A program made the position numbers and the translations under genes. Shown here in pieces: positions 1 through 5,883 of a DNA stretch of 5,923 nt. The notes under the pieces are model-generated. The model searched no databases. It was given only the letters and a program-made list of their open reading frames with translations, and had not been told where the DNA came from. Origin of the DNA: Candidatus Methanocomedens sp. (lineage in GTDB: Archaea > Halobacteriota > Methanosarcinia > Methanosarcinales > Methanocomedenaceae); the NCBI GenBank assembly GCA_009649835.1, contig PYCK01000226.1, positions 1 to 5,923 of the forward strand. Reading direction: 5' to 3'. How positions within the stretch are numbered: the first letter of the stretch is position 1; the number at the start of each line of letters is the position of its first letter.

Positions 1-6
1 TATGAA

Positions 7-321
7 ATGAACGTAAACCTTATGGATTGGCTCGTCCCATGGAACGAAGATTGCTGCTGGAAACTGGTTCTAGTCTCCATGCCCATCGTAATACTCCTTG
101 GCTACAAGTCCCGAAGCTGGAAAGCAGGTATTGCAATCGCCTGCATACTCTGGGCACTGACGATCCTCGAAACATTTCTTGATTTTGCATTTGGTTCCTC
201 CCATAGCAGGGATCTTGAATCAATCGAACTTTCTGTAAAAATCGCTTTTGCACTCGGTTGTGCAATCGTTGGAGCGCTGAGTGGATATATAGGAGGCTTG
301 ACAGATGAAGACGAAGACTAA
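7..321 (+). CDS. Small membrane protein of unknown function
   Basis: I do not recognise this 104-residue protein. It is hydrophobic, with likely membrane segments at about residues 18-32, 40-62 and 75-98. It has a pair of cysteines at 16-17 and ends in an acidic tail (DEDED). The start is uncertain. The reading frame stays open to the left edge of the window, so the protein could begin further upstream; the ATG at 7 is simply the first one available. An ATGA at 7-10 would fit translational coupling to an unseen upstream gene that ends in TGA in another frame. Its last 17 bases overlap the beta-propeller gene, whose ribosome binding site lies inside this gene. The two are therefore almost surely co-transcribed, and both products look envelope-associated. 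Confidence 0.7.
   Translation: MNVNLMDWLVPWNEDCCWKLVLVSMPIVILLGYKSRSWKAGIAIACILWALTILETFLDFAFGSSHSRDLESIELSVKIAFALGCAIVGALSGYIGGLTDEDED
291..296 (+). promoter_or_regulatory. Shine-Dalgarno site for the beta-propeller gene
   Basis: AGGAGG lies 8 bases before the ATG at 305. It is a strong match to the archaeal 16S 3' end and fixes that start. It sits inside the coding sequence of the upstream membrane protein, which supports translation of both genes from one transcript. Confidence 0.8.
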
Positions 322-1606
322 AAAGATCCTGGCAATCGTTTTGTTGTTTCTAATCGCATCCGGCGTAATTTTAATTGCTCTCGTGACACTGCAATCCCCT
401 GTGAAACAGGCGATCATGCAATCAGAACTGGACGATCTGATGACAGCATCCGGCGCAACAAGACTCACGACAAACCCGGGTCCGGATGAGGATCCGGTGT
501 GGAGCCCGGATGGAACGAAGATATTCTTCGAAACACGCCCTGACGTTGGTTCAAGACGCTACAGTCCCGAATGTTACATAGCGGTTATGAATGCAGATGG
601 AAGCAATGTAACAAGGCTGGCGAACGGCAAAAATCCGGTACTACGCTCTGGTAGACTATACTTCGAATACAAGGATCCTGTATACACCGATCTACGGGTA
701 ACAGAGGCAATGGATTTGGATGGGGGCAACAGGGAAAAACTCCTGTCTTTGAATGTGAGAACATATCCATTCCAGGCGATAAGCCCAGATAGAACAAAGG
801 TATGTTGTTGTACGCACTATGAGACCGATTACTACTTTGTATGGTGGAAAAATGACAGTGTGACAAAGGAGAAGGGCGATTGGAACATCGATGGCGCTAA
901 ATACAACGATATATGGCAGAGTGGAGAGATACATATGGCAGGTCAGGGATTTCATTCGGATATCTGGGTGATGAACCTTGATGAAAGCAACAAGATAAAA
1001 ATCGCATCCGGGATTGAGAGCAGTAACTGCCCCCCGCAGCCAAGTTGGAGTCCCGATGGAACGAAGATATTCTTCTTAAACGCGATGATATCTCCTGACA
1101 CTCATACTGAGAACGTGGACATCTGGGTTATGAATGTTGGTGGTGGGAACAAGAAGCGGCTTACAGACCATCCTGGGTATGATGCGAATCCAAAATGGAG
1201 TCCGGGTATGGAAAAGATCGTATATCGGTCTGAGAATAATAGCAACTTTGATATCTGGATAATGAACTCTGATGGCAGCCACAAAGAGCGGTTGACAGAA
1301 AGTCCGGATACCGAGGCAGATATTGAGTGGAAACCTGGTGGAAATTGGGCTGCTTATATCTCGTGGTCATCGAGAGGGTATATTTATGAGGGGGAGCATA
1401 ACTACGAGGATAAATCCGAGATATGGGTGATGAATGTGGATGGGAGTGAGAAAGAACGATTGTTGGGCATTCCATATCCGTATGGTGTGATAAATGACAT
1501 CGAATGGAGTCCTGATGGCTTGAAGATGGTTTTTGAGTTCTATCAGAATTATGGGAACTATGACATCTATGTGATCGATGTGCCGGAAACGATGGGGGGT
1601 GTATAG
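305..1606 (+). CDS. Membrane-anchored TolB-like (PD40/WD40-like) beta-propeller protein
   Basis: This is a 433-residue protein. Residues 8-28 form one hydrophobic segment after a lysine-rich start (MKTKTKK), so it is probably an uncleaved anchor or signal sequence that places the rest outside the cell. The remainder is PD40-type repeats: a W-S-P-D-G-like turn followed by a D-I-W-V-M-N-x-D-G-S-like strand. I count seven units, with turns near residues 66, 111, 158, 248, 298, 342 and 401, which fits one propeller. Clear copies are WSPDGTKIFF at 66 and 248 and DIWVMN near 219 and 272. Unit 3 is enlarged (about residues 158-232) and holds a Cys-Cys-Cys run at 167-169 and a Trp-Trp pair. No catalytic residues are recognisable, so a binding or scaffold role is likely. 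Despite the TolB label, archaea lack an outer-membrane Tol-Pal system, so that function should not be assumed. Confidence 0.85.
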   Translation: MKTKTKKILAIVLLFLIASGVILIALVTLQSPVKQAIMQSELDDLMTASGATRLTTNPGPDEDPVWSPDGTKIFFETRPDVGSRRYSPECYIAVMNADGSNVTRLANGKNPVLRSGRLYFEYKDPVYTDLRVTEAMDLDGGNREKLLSLNVRTYPFQAISPDRTKVCCCTHYETDYYFVWWKNDSVTKEKGDWNIDGAKYNDIWQSGEIHMAGQGFHSDIWVMNLDESNKIKIASGIESSNCPPQPSWSPDGTKIFFLNAMISPDTHTENVDIWVMNVGGGNKKRLTDHPGYDANPKWSPGMEKIVYRSENNSNFDIWIMNSDGSHKERLTESPDTEADIEWKPGGNWAAYISWSSRGYIYEGEHNYEDKSEIWVMNVDGSEKERLLGIPYPYGVINDIEWSPDGLKMVFEFYQNYGNYDIYVIDVPETMGGV

Positions 1607-1687
1607 CAGATGAATACTTCTGGTAAACTGGTGCTTCAAGGCACGCTGGCACACCCAATCGCAGCAGAGCTGCAGTTTCCAAAAACC

Positions 1688-1693
1688 TATAAA
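1688..1693 (+). promoter_or_regulatory. Candidate TATA box for bud32-rdgB
   Basis: TATAAA follows an A-rich stretch that could act as a BRE. With the usual spacing of about 25 bases, transcription would start near 1716. That gives a leader of about 16 bases to the ATG at 1732, or about 28 to the ATG at 1744. No Shine-Dalgarno site precedes either ATG, which fits a short-leader or leaderless message. The call rests on sequence match and position only. Confidence 0.45.
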
Positions 1694-1731
1694 TCACCAC
1701 ATTTATCACCAATCTAAACCATTCCCCTCCC

Positions 1732-2304
1732 ATGTTCTTAGCCATGGGCGCCGAAGCCACCATCGAACTCAGGGACGTCATGATAATCAAAAAACGCCTC
1801 CCAAAAGGCTACCGCCTTGAGGCCCTGGACAGCACGATCAGGCAAGAGCGCACCAGGGCAGAAGCACGCATCACTTCGGAATCAAGACGCAGGGGTGTGC
1901 CCACGCCCATCATCTACGATATAGAGGACTTTGAGATAACAATGGAATACATCGATGGGCAGAAGGTCAGGGACATCCTCACCCCGGACCTTAGCCGCCG
2001 CATAGGAACCGTGGTAGGCAAACTCCACAGTGCCGGCATCATCCACGGCGACCTCACCACCTCGAACATGATACTGCACGACGACAGGGTGTACCTCATC
2101 GATTTCGGGCTGGCGTTCTACGACAACTCGGTAGAGGCCAGGGGCGTGGATGTCCACGTGCTGTTCCAGACATTTGTGAGCACCCACAATGACCACGAGA
2201 CCATGAAAGAAGCCTTCGCACAGGGGTACGGCCAGACTTTTGCTGATGCAGGGGCTGTACTTGAGCGGGTGACAGAGATAAAGGGGCGTGCACGGTATGC
2301 ATAA
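1732..2304 (+). CDS. bud32: Bud32-type atypical Ser/Thr protein kinase, KEOPS subunit (stand-alone form)
   Basis: Bud32/PRPK is the small kinase-ATPase of the KEOPS complex, which helps Kae1 transfer threonylcarbamoyl to A37 of ANN-decoding tRNAs (t6A). All family landmarks are visible: the N-terminal GAEA (6-9), the ATP-binding lysine region IIKKRLPKGYR (18-28), the helix glutamate in EAR (44-46), MEYIDG (71-76), the catalytic loop HGDLTTSN (105-112, Asp107, Asn112), the metal-binding DFG (124-126), and a C-terminal basic GRARYA tail. The 190-residue length is normal for a free-standing Bud32. In many euryarchaea, including Methanosarcina, it is fused behind Kae1; here no Kae1 coding precedes it. 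An alternative start at 1744 would give 186 residues beginning MGAEAT, and the sequence does not decide between them. The stop overlaps the start of rdgB. Confidence 0.93.
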   Translation: MFLAMGAEATIELRDVMIIKKRLPKGYRLEALDSTIRQERTRAEARITSESRRRGVPTPIIYDIEDFEITMEYIDGQKVRDILTPDLSRRIGTVVGKLHSAGIIHGDLTTSNMILHDDRVYLIDFGLAFYDNSVEARGVDVHVLFQTFVSTHNDHETMKEAFAQGYGQTFADAGAVLERVTEIKGRARYA

Positions 2305-2848
2305 AATATATTTTGCCACCGGCAATGCCCACAAGCTCAGGGAAGCAGGGAACATCCTGGGTGCAATCGGGTATGAAGTCGAGCATATCGACTGCGACTA
2401 TCCCGAACTGCAGGCAGACGACCTTGAGACCATCTCAGCCTACGGTGCACAGTGGTGTGCCCAAAAACTGGACAAGCCTGTAATGGTAGATGACAGCGGC
2501 ATATTCATCCAAGCCCTGAACGGCTTTCCCGGTCCGTATTCCAGGTACGTGGAGGACCACCTGGGCAACCAGAATGTCCTGAAGCTTATGGAAGGAGTGC
2601 CCAACCGCAAAGCTGTGTTTAAAACAGTGGTGGGATACTGTGAGCCCGGCGGAGGGCCCCATACATTCACAGGCGAGGTAGAGGGAACCATAGCCTTTGA
2701 GGAGCGGGGGATGAATGGGTTTGGCTACGACCCCATATTCCTGTACAAAGACCGCACCTTCGGTGAACTAAAAGACCATGAAAAGAACCGGATATCTCAC
2801 AGGGGCAATGCCATGCGAAAGTTTGCAAGCTGGCTGCAGGAAATATAA
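2297..2848 (+). CDS. rdgB: XTP/dITP pyrophosphatase (HAM1/RdgB family)
   Basis: This housecleaning enzyme hydrolyses the deaminated purine triphosphates XTP, ITP and dITP to monophosphates plus pyrophosphate, keeping them out of DNA and RNA. The 183-residue protein carries the family motifs: FATGNAHKL (6-14) for phosphate binding, DDSG (65-68) with the metal-binding/catalytic aspartates, GFPGPYSRYV (77-85), GFGYDPIF (141-148) for base recognition, and ISHRGNAM (166-173). A GTG at 2288 in the same frame could add three residues. The ATG at 2297 is preferred because the protein then opens with the canonical MHKIYFATGN, and a GGGG purine stretch lies at a sensible distance (about 10 bases). The start overlaps the end of bud32 by 8 bases, so the two are translationally coupled. 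Confidence 0.95.
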   Translation: MHKIYFATGNAHKLREAGNILGAIGYEVEHIDCDYPELQADDLETISAYGAQWCAQKLDKPVMVDDSGIFIQALNGFPGPYSRYVEDHLGNQNVLKLMEGVPNRKAVFKTVVGYCEPGGGPHTFTGEVEGTIAFEERGMNGFGYDPIFLYKDRTFGELKDHEKNRISHRGNAMRKFASWLQEI

Positions 2849-2862
2849 AAAAATAGGAAAAT
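2845..2862 (-). terminator. secG: T-rich archaeal terminator for secG
   Basis: Read on the minus strand, T4 and T7 tracts follow the secG stop within about 10-30 bases, without an obvious hairpin. This is the usual form of archaeal intrinsic termination. The tract overlaps the stop codon of the convergent rdgB. The plus strand is A-rich here, so it would not terminate rdgB in the same way, and rdgB transcripts may run antisense into secG. Confidence 0.5.
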
Positions 2863-2872
2863 AGGATACGGT

Positions 2873-3046
2873 TCAGGGCCACAACCCGAACCGGTAATTT
2901 AACACGAGTAACAAAATACCGATTGCCACTCCACCGATCACGATAATTTTCGGGTCCATGTGGTATGTGGTCTCATCGGCCTCATAATAACGCATAAGGC
3001 CAGCCGATGACATCAGGCCGCTCTGTGACTCTTTCTTTTTACCCAC
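2873..3046 (-). CDS. secG: Preprotein translocase subunit Sec61-beta (archaeal SecG)
   Basis: This 57-residue gene encodes the small third subunit of the archaeal SecYE-beta channel, which moves proteins across or into the membrane. The N-terminal half is cytosolic and carries the family signature: a basic start (MGKKKES), then GLMSSAGLMRYYEADE (residues 10-25). After Asp31-Pro32-Lys33 comes a single membrane helix, about residues 34-50 (IIVIGGVAIGILLLVLN), followed by a short tail. The start is GTG: an ATG ten bases upstream runs into a stop after five codons, while the GTG has a GGAGG site 10 bases before it. A TATA-like stretch at 3119-3125 on the minus strand, over the end of the CBS gene, may give it its own promoter (weak). 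It converges on rdgB with a 24-base gap. Confidence 0.92.
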   Translation of the reverse strand: MGKKKESQSGLMSSAGLMRYYEADETTYHMDPKIIVIGGVAIGILLLVLNYRFGLWP

Positions 3047-3056
3047 TGTTATTCAT

Positions 3057-3061
3057 CCTCC
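3057..3061 (-). promoter_or_regulatory. secG: Shine-Dalgarno site that fixes the GTG start of secG
   Basis: GGAGG on the minus strand, continuing as GGAGGATGA, closely resembles the archaeal consensus. It lies 10 bases before the GTG at 3046. The ATG right next to it cannot be the start, as its frame closes after five codons. Confidence 0.7.
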
Positions 3062-3120
3062 AATTCTATTATTTATCGTAATTCGTCCTTATTGCTTATC
3101 AAGGTATCTTAAGAACAATA

Positions 3121-3972
3121 TTATACCAATGCCTTAAGCAGGTCAAAGTCATGAACCATACCCTTAAGTTTATTGTTGGCAGAGATCACTGGCATCTGGT
3201 CTATATTTTTTCGCTTCATCTTCCTGGCCGCGTCGCTGATAGAAGTGCTGGGAACAGAAAAAATCGGTTCACCTTTTAACGTCACTGCATCCTTTACCGA
3301 GCAATCCGGCAGTTTGATCCTGGATACGCTGTAATACAAACTCATAGTATCACGCATTGATTCCCATGTCCAGGCATCATCATCCGAACCTGCAGACATA
3401 TCAGAATGCTCAACAGAATCCTCGATAATGCTCATGTTGATCAGGTCTTTATCACAGACCACACCCAATATCTCTCTTGACTTATTAACAACAGGTGCGG
3501 CTTTGACCTCAGCCATTTCCAGGATCATTCCCATTACGGAAACAGGAGTATGTTCCCATACTACGATAACTTTGCCATCAATAAAGTCCCCTATTGGGTC
3601 CGGAATGTTAAAACTGGCAATAGCACCGATAATATCCGCTATAGTGATCAGCCCCACCAGGGTATTACCCTCCACAACCGGAAGTCTCCTGACCCCTGAA
3701 TCGATTATCTTCCTTGAAGCTTCGACAATGGATTCTTCTGCAGTAATAGTAATGGGGTCCCTTTTCATCAGGATTGCAAGCTGTTCCTCTTCCGGGTTCT
3801 TTAAAAGATCGGTCCTGGTCACAATGCCGACCAGGTCACCGTTCTTGACCACAGGCACACCGGACACATGCTTTTTTTTCAGGATATCCAGTACTTCATC
3901 CCTTGATCCCGGTAGTGTTGCAAAGGCAACATCCCTTACCATGATGTCATCAACTGTTGTAAAATTTGGCAT
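3121..3972 (-). CDS. Four-CBS-domain protein, probable nucleotide-binding sensor
   Basis: This 283-residue soluble protein is built only of CBS domains and has no attached enzyme or transporter. There are two tandem pairs: CBS1 (about 10-60), CBS2 (66-118), CBS3 (130-182) and CBS4 (221-281). Each ends in the typical strand-helix signature: GIVTRTDLL (49-57), GLITIADII (107-115), GVVCDKDLI (170-178) and GMVHDFDLL (271-279). Each pair should form a Bateman module, a fold known to bind AMP, ATP or S-adenosylmethionine; which ligand applies here cannot be read from sequence. CBS3 and CBS4 are separated by an acidic linker (about 183-205, with SDDDAW). The start is supported by GGAG at 3983-3986, 10 bases upstream. 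It follows the UspA gene by 38 bases and is probably the last gene of that operon. Such proteins are often mislabelled as IMP dehydrogenase; the catalytic barrel is absent. Confidence 0.9.
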   Translation of the reverse strand: MPNFTTVDDIMVRDVAFATLPGSRDEVLDILKKKHVSGVPVVKNGDLVGIVTRTDLLKNPEEEQLAILMKRDPITITAEESIVEASRKIIDSGVRRLPVVEGNTLVGLITIADIIGAIASFNIPDPIGDFIDGKVIVVWEHTPVSVMGMILEMAEVKAAPVVNKSREILGVVCDKDLINMSIIEDSVEHSDMSAGSDDDAWTWESMRDTMSLYYSVSRIKLPDCSVKDAVTLKGEPIFSVPSTSISDAARKMKRKNIDQMPVISANNKLKGMVHDFDLLKALV

Positions 3973-4010
3973 TAATTTAGCTCTCCATTTTGGCTGTTGA
4001 CGATATTTTA

Positions 4011-4463
4011 CTATCTGGGCATTTCCCCTCTGACGATCATTACAGGCACTTTTGAAGTCCTTGAAACTTTTTCTGCCACGCTGCCCAGCAGGAACCTGTC
4101 AAGCCCTCTCTTACCAAGGGTGCCCATAACGATCAGGTCTGCCGGAATAGTTTCCGATAATTTCACAATCTCTTCTGCCGGATGTCCTTCCACAACAAAG
4201 CATACCACTTCCACATCTGATTTTTTTGCCTCTGCTTCCACCTTTTCGGTTGCTTCGCTGCCTTCTGTTTTCAATAGTTCATACATGTTCTCCCATGCCG
4301 CGTCCATGGGTATGGTGGCAAATGCACCGGTATCAACTACATATATGGCAGATATCCTGGCCCTTGAGATATTGGCAAGCTCAACGGCATATTCAACAGC
4401 ATTTTCAGAATATTTCGAACCGTCCGTTGCAAGAATTATGTTTTTAAACAATCTACTTTCCAT
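4011..4463 (-). CDS. Universal stress protein, UspA family, ATP-binding type
   Basis: This is a soluble 150-residue single-domain Usp. It starts with the family strand and loop (FKNIILATDGSKYSENA, about 6-22). Near the C-terminus it has G-T-L-G-K-R-G-L-D-R-F-L-L-G-S, an exact fit to the G-2x-G-9x-G-S/T motif that binds ATP phosphates in MJ0577-like proteins, followed by KVPVMIVR as the dimer strand. The start at 4463 is preferred over an in-frame ATG at 4478 because GGAGG lies 8 bases before it and the length then matches the family; the longer form would add only MEELS. The start lies inside the end of the amidohydrolase gene (11-base overlap), so the two are coupled. The exact role is unknown, as for most archaeal Usps, but ATP binding is a firm prediction. 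Confidence 0.93.
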   Translation of the reverse strand: MESRLFKNIILATDGSKYSENAVEYAVELANISRARISAIYVVDTGAFATIPMDAAWENMYELLKTEGSEATEKVEAEAKKSDVEVVCFVVEGHPAEEIVKLSETIPADLIVMGTLGKRGLDRFLLGSVAEKVSRTSKVPVMIVRGEMPR

Positions 4464-5589
4464 GGATAATTCCTCCATTTATTATTGCTTTGATGTCGTC
4501 AGGTCTCCCTCTTCTGACAAGGCTGGCAACAGGGTCACTACTATTGGATAAGTTAGGGGACTCATCGTCCAGTACCATGATAGTGGCCTGTTTTCCATCC
4601 ACGATTGAACCGATATCCTCATCAGTCCCAAGTATTTTTGCTCCATTAAGCGTGCACAACTTAAATACCTGTCTGTCATCCAACCTGTAGACCTTAGACA
4701 GGAATTCCATTTCAGAGAACATATTGACAGAATTAAGCATAACATTGTCAGTACCAACCCCTACTGTGATTCCCATATCAAGCATCTTTTGTATGGGGGG
4801 ACGCTGGGGTGAACCGACCCTGGTCACGAAATTCGACCTGGGACATACAACAGCAGGAATGTGGGCATCAGCTAAGTCTTTAATGTGTGTATCTCCGGCA
4901 TAGGTCATATGCACGATAAAATCGGGCTCCAATCCTATAGCTTCAGGAATATCTGATGTGTCCTTCTCACCTGCATGTATGGCGAACAATTTACCTTCAC
5001 CATGTGCAGTGTCCACTGCTTCTTCCAGGATGTGGTAAGGAATGTCATTAACACCACTAAAGCCCAGACCGCTACCTATTCCAAGGAGTTCATAAAGTTC
5101 ACGGACAATTAATTTATCTGGCATTCCCGGCCTGCCCATGACCATACCTGTAATGTTTTTGAAGGTGCCCAGGACTTGCGATAGTATGGATGCACCTTTA
5201 ATGCCGCCCTCCCTGAAGTCACAGAACATACATGTTCCGCTTAATACCATATCCTCAAGGGTCCTGCCCATGGCATCCTTTAGTAGGTTTTCGGGTGTGT
5301 TGTTGAGCACCCTGTGCTTGAGGCCGTGGGGGGGTTTTACAAGGCTGTCCAGGTCCAAGACAGGTGGGTCCTTGAGAACAGAGTCCCCTATATGGGTATG
5401 GGCATTCACAAAACACGGTGCAACCAGCCCGCTCAGGTGGGCATCCACCCGGGTGTCGGTCCCCACTTCCCTGATCACATCGTCCTTTATGCAGAGATAT
5501 CCTTCAATAGGCTCAAGGTCGTCACCGTAGAGGATGGTCCCGGATATGATCAGCTCTTCAGGCACTGTGGCTATTATGTCTCTTTTCAT
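4453..5589 (-). CDS. Amidohydrolase-superfamily metal-dependent hydrolase, deaminase-like
   Basis: This is a 378-residue soluble enzyme with the layout of the cytosine deaminase/chlorohydrolase (TrzA-AtzA) group. An N-terminal beta-sandwich part (about 10-55) leads into a TIM-barrel core, and the sandwich closes at about 325-378 (GSIVDGKQATIMVLDD). Metal and catalytic residues are in place: His64 and His66 (NAHTHIGD), His205 with Glu208 (HAGE), His227 (VHMT) and Asp281 (GVGTDN). H-x-x-E at the third histidine is typical of deaminases, and HAGE is also the adenosine deaminase form. A deaminase acting on a purine, pyrimidine or related ring is therefore the best guess, but the substrate is not determined. 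No Shine-Dalgarno site precedes the ATG, which suggests a leaderless message; a GTG at codon 9 is a possible alternative start. It is first in a probable operon with UspA and the CBS protein. Confidence 0.88.
   Translation of the reverse strand: MKRDIIATVPEELIISGTILYGDDLEPIEGYLCIKDDVIREVGTDTRVDAHLSGLVAPCFVNAHTHIGDSVLKDPPVLDLDSLVKPPHGLKHRVLNNTPENLLKDAMGRTLEDMVLSGTCMFCDFREGGIKGASILSQVLGTFKNITGMVMGRPGMPDKLIVRELYELLGIGSGLGFSGVNDIPYHILEEAVDTAHGEGKLFAIHAGEKDTSDIPEAIGLEPDFIVHMTYAGDTHIKDLADAHIPAVVCPRSNFVTRVGSPQRPPIQKMLDMGITVGVGTDNVMLNSVNMFSEMEFLSKVYRLDDRQVFKLCTLNGAKILGTDEDIGSIVDGKQATIMVLDDESPNLSNSSDPVASLVRRGRPDDIKAIINGGIIHGK
4472..4476 (-). promoter_or_regulatory. Shine-Dalgarno site that decides the UspA start
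   Basis: GGAGG on the minus strand stands 8 bases before the ATG at 4463. It would overlap the start of the longer reading at 4478, so it argues for the shorter protein. It lies within the last codons of the amidohydrolase gene. Confidence 0.75.
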
Positions 5590-5597
5590 TTATATTA

Positions 5598-5628
5598 ATT
5601 GTGTAATTTGTAAGTTGTAATTCACAAT
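5598..5628. promoter_or_regulatory. Imperfect dyad beside the amidohydrolase start, possible operator
   Basis: ATTGTGTAATT at 5598-5608 faces AATTCACAAT at 5619-5628. The arms are inverted copies apart from one missing base, around a 10-base centre. The dyad begins 9 bases from the amidohydrolase start, where the TATA box of a leaderless archaeal promoter would lie, so a bound regulator could block transcription. The region is AT-rich and repetitive, so a chance dyad is a real alternative. Confidence 0.35.
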
Positions 5629-5712
5629 GTGATATGAAAAATAAAAAAGGAGAAATGAGAAATGAGAAATAGAAAATATAAAATGGAAAATGTGATTTGT
5701 GATTTGTGAAAT
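5601..5712. repeat. Degenerate 7-base tandem array
   Basis: The sequence falls into sixteen consecutive 7-base units that keep register. Most end in AAT, TTT or a close variant. GAGAAAT occurs three times in a row (5650-5670) and GTGATTT twice (5692-5705), followed by GTGAAAT. The right part (from about 5629) is strongly purine-biased on the plus strand; the left part resembles GTGTAAT or TTGTAAT. An apparent minus-strand reading frame across it (5838-5590) is low-complexity and is not called as a gene. Confidence 0.6.
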
Positions 5713-5873
5713 GTAGTGAACAGATAGGATTGTGTATGAATTGGATTGATTTTGTTTATACCAGTGGTGGAATAATATGTTTACATGCCCGCTTGATGAC
5801 GTGAATGTTTTCAAGGCCGTATTATCACATCCACGCATTTACAATTGCTATTGACAAGTTCTGGCACAAGGGA

Positions 5874-5883
5874 TTAAATATAT
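5874..5883 (+). promoter_or_regulatory. Possible TATA box for a gene beyond the right edge
   Basis: TTAAATATAT is a fair match to the archaeal TATA box. The usual spacing puts a transcription start near 5905. AAGGTG at 5911-5916 could then serve as a ribosome binding site for a start just outside the window. The gene itself cannot be seen, so this stays tentative. Confidence 0.3.

Noticed and set aside
305..1606. Reading the propeller as a true TolB of a Tol-Pal system
   Set aside because: The match is only to PD40 repeats; no TolB N-terminal domain, Pal or TolA partner is seen, and archaea lack that system.
1161..1790. 209-residue minus-strand frame opposite the propeller gene
   Set aside because: It is antisense to the PD40 repeats, rich in Ser, His and Pro, and matches no family I recognise; it is a shadow of the repeat codons.
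2288..2296. GTG start at 2288 for rdgB
   Set aside because: It would add MHG before the canonical MHKIYFATGN and leaves almost no room for the purine stretch to act as a ribosome binding site.
4464..4478. Longer UspA start at 4478
   Set aside because: The GGAGG at 4472-4476 overlaps that start, while it is ideally spaced for the ATG at 4463, which gives the usual family length.
3428..4551. Two plus-strand frames of 190 and 184 residues opposite the CBS and Usp genes
   Set aside because: They are Ser/Thr-rich antisense shadows of two well-supported genes, with no motifs of their own.
5601..5712. CRISPR array or integron-type repeats
   Set aside because: The repeats are 7 bases long and directly adjacent, with no spacers, and no cas or integrase gene is in the window.
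5590..5838. 82-residue minus-strand frame upstream of the amidohydrolase
   Set aside because: Most of it is the translation of the AT-rich 7-base array (runs of F, S, H and I); no domain or ribosome binding site supports it.
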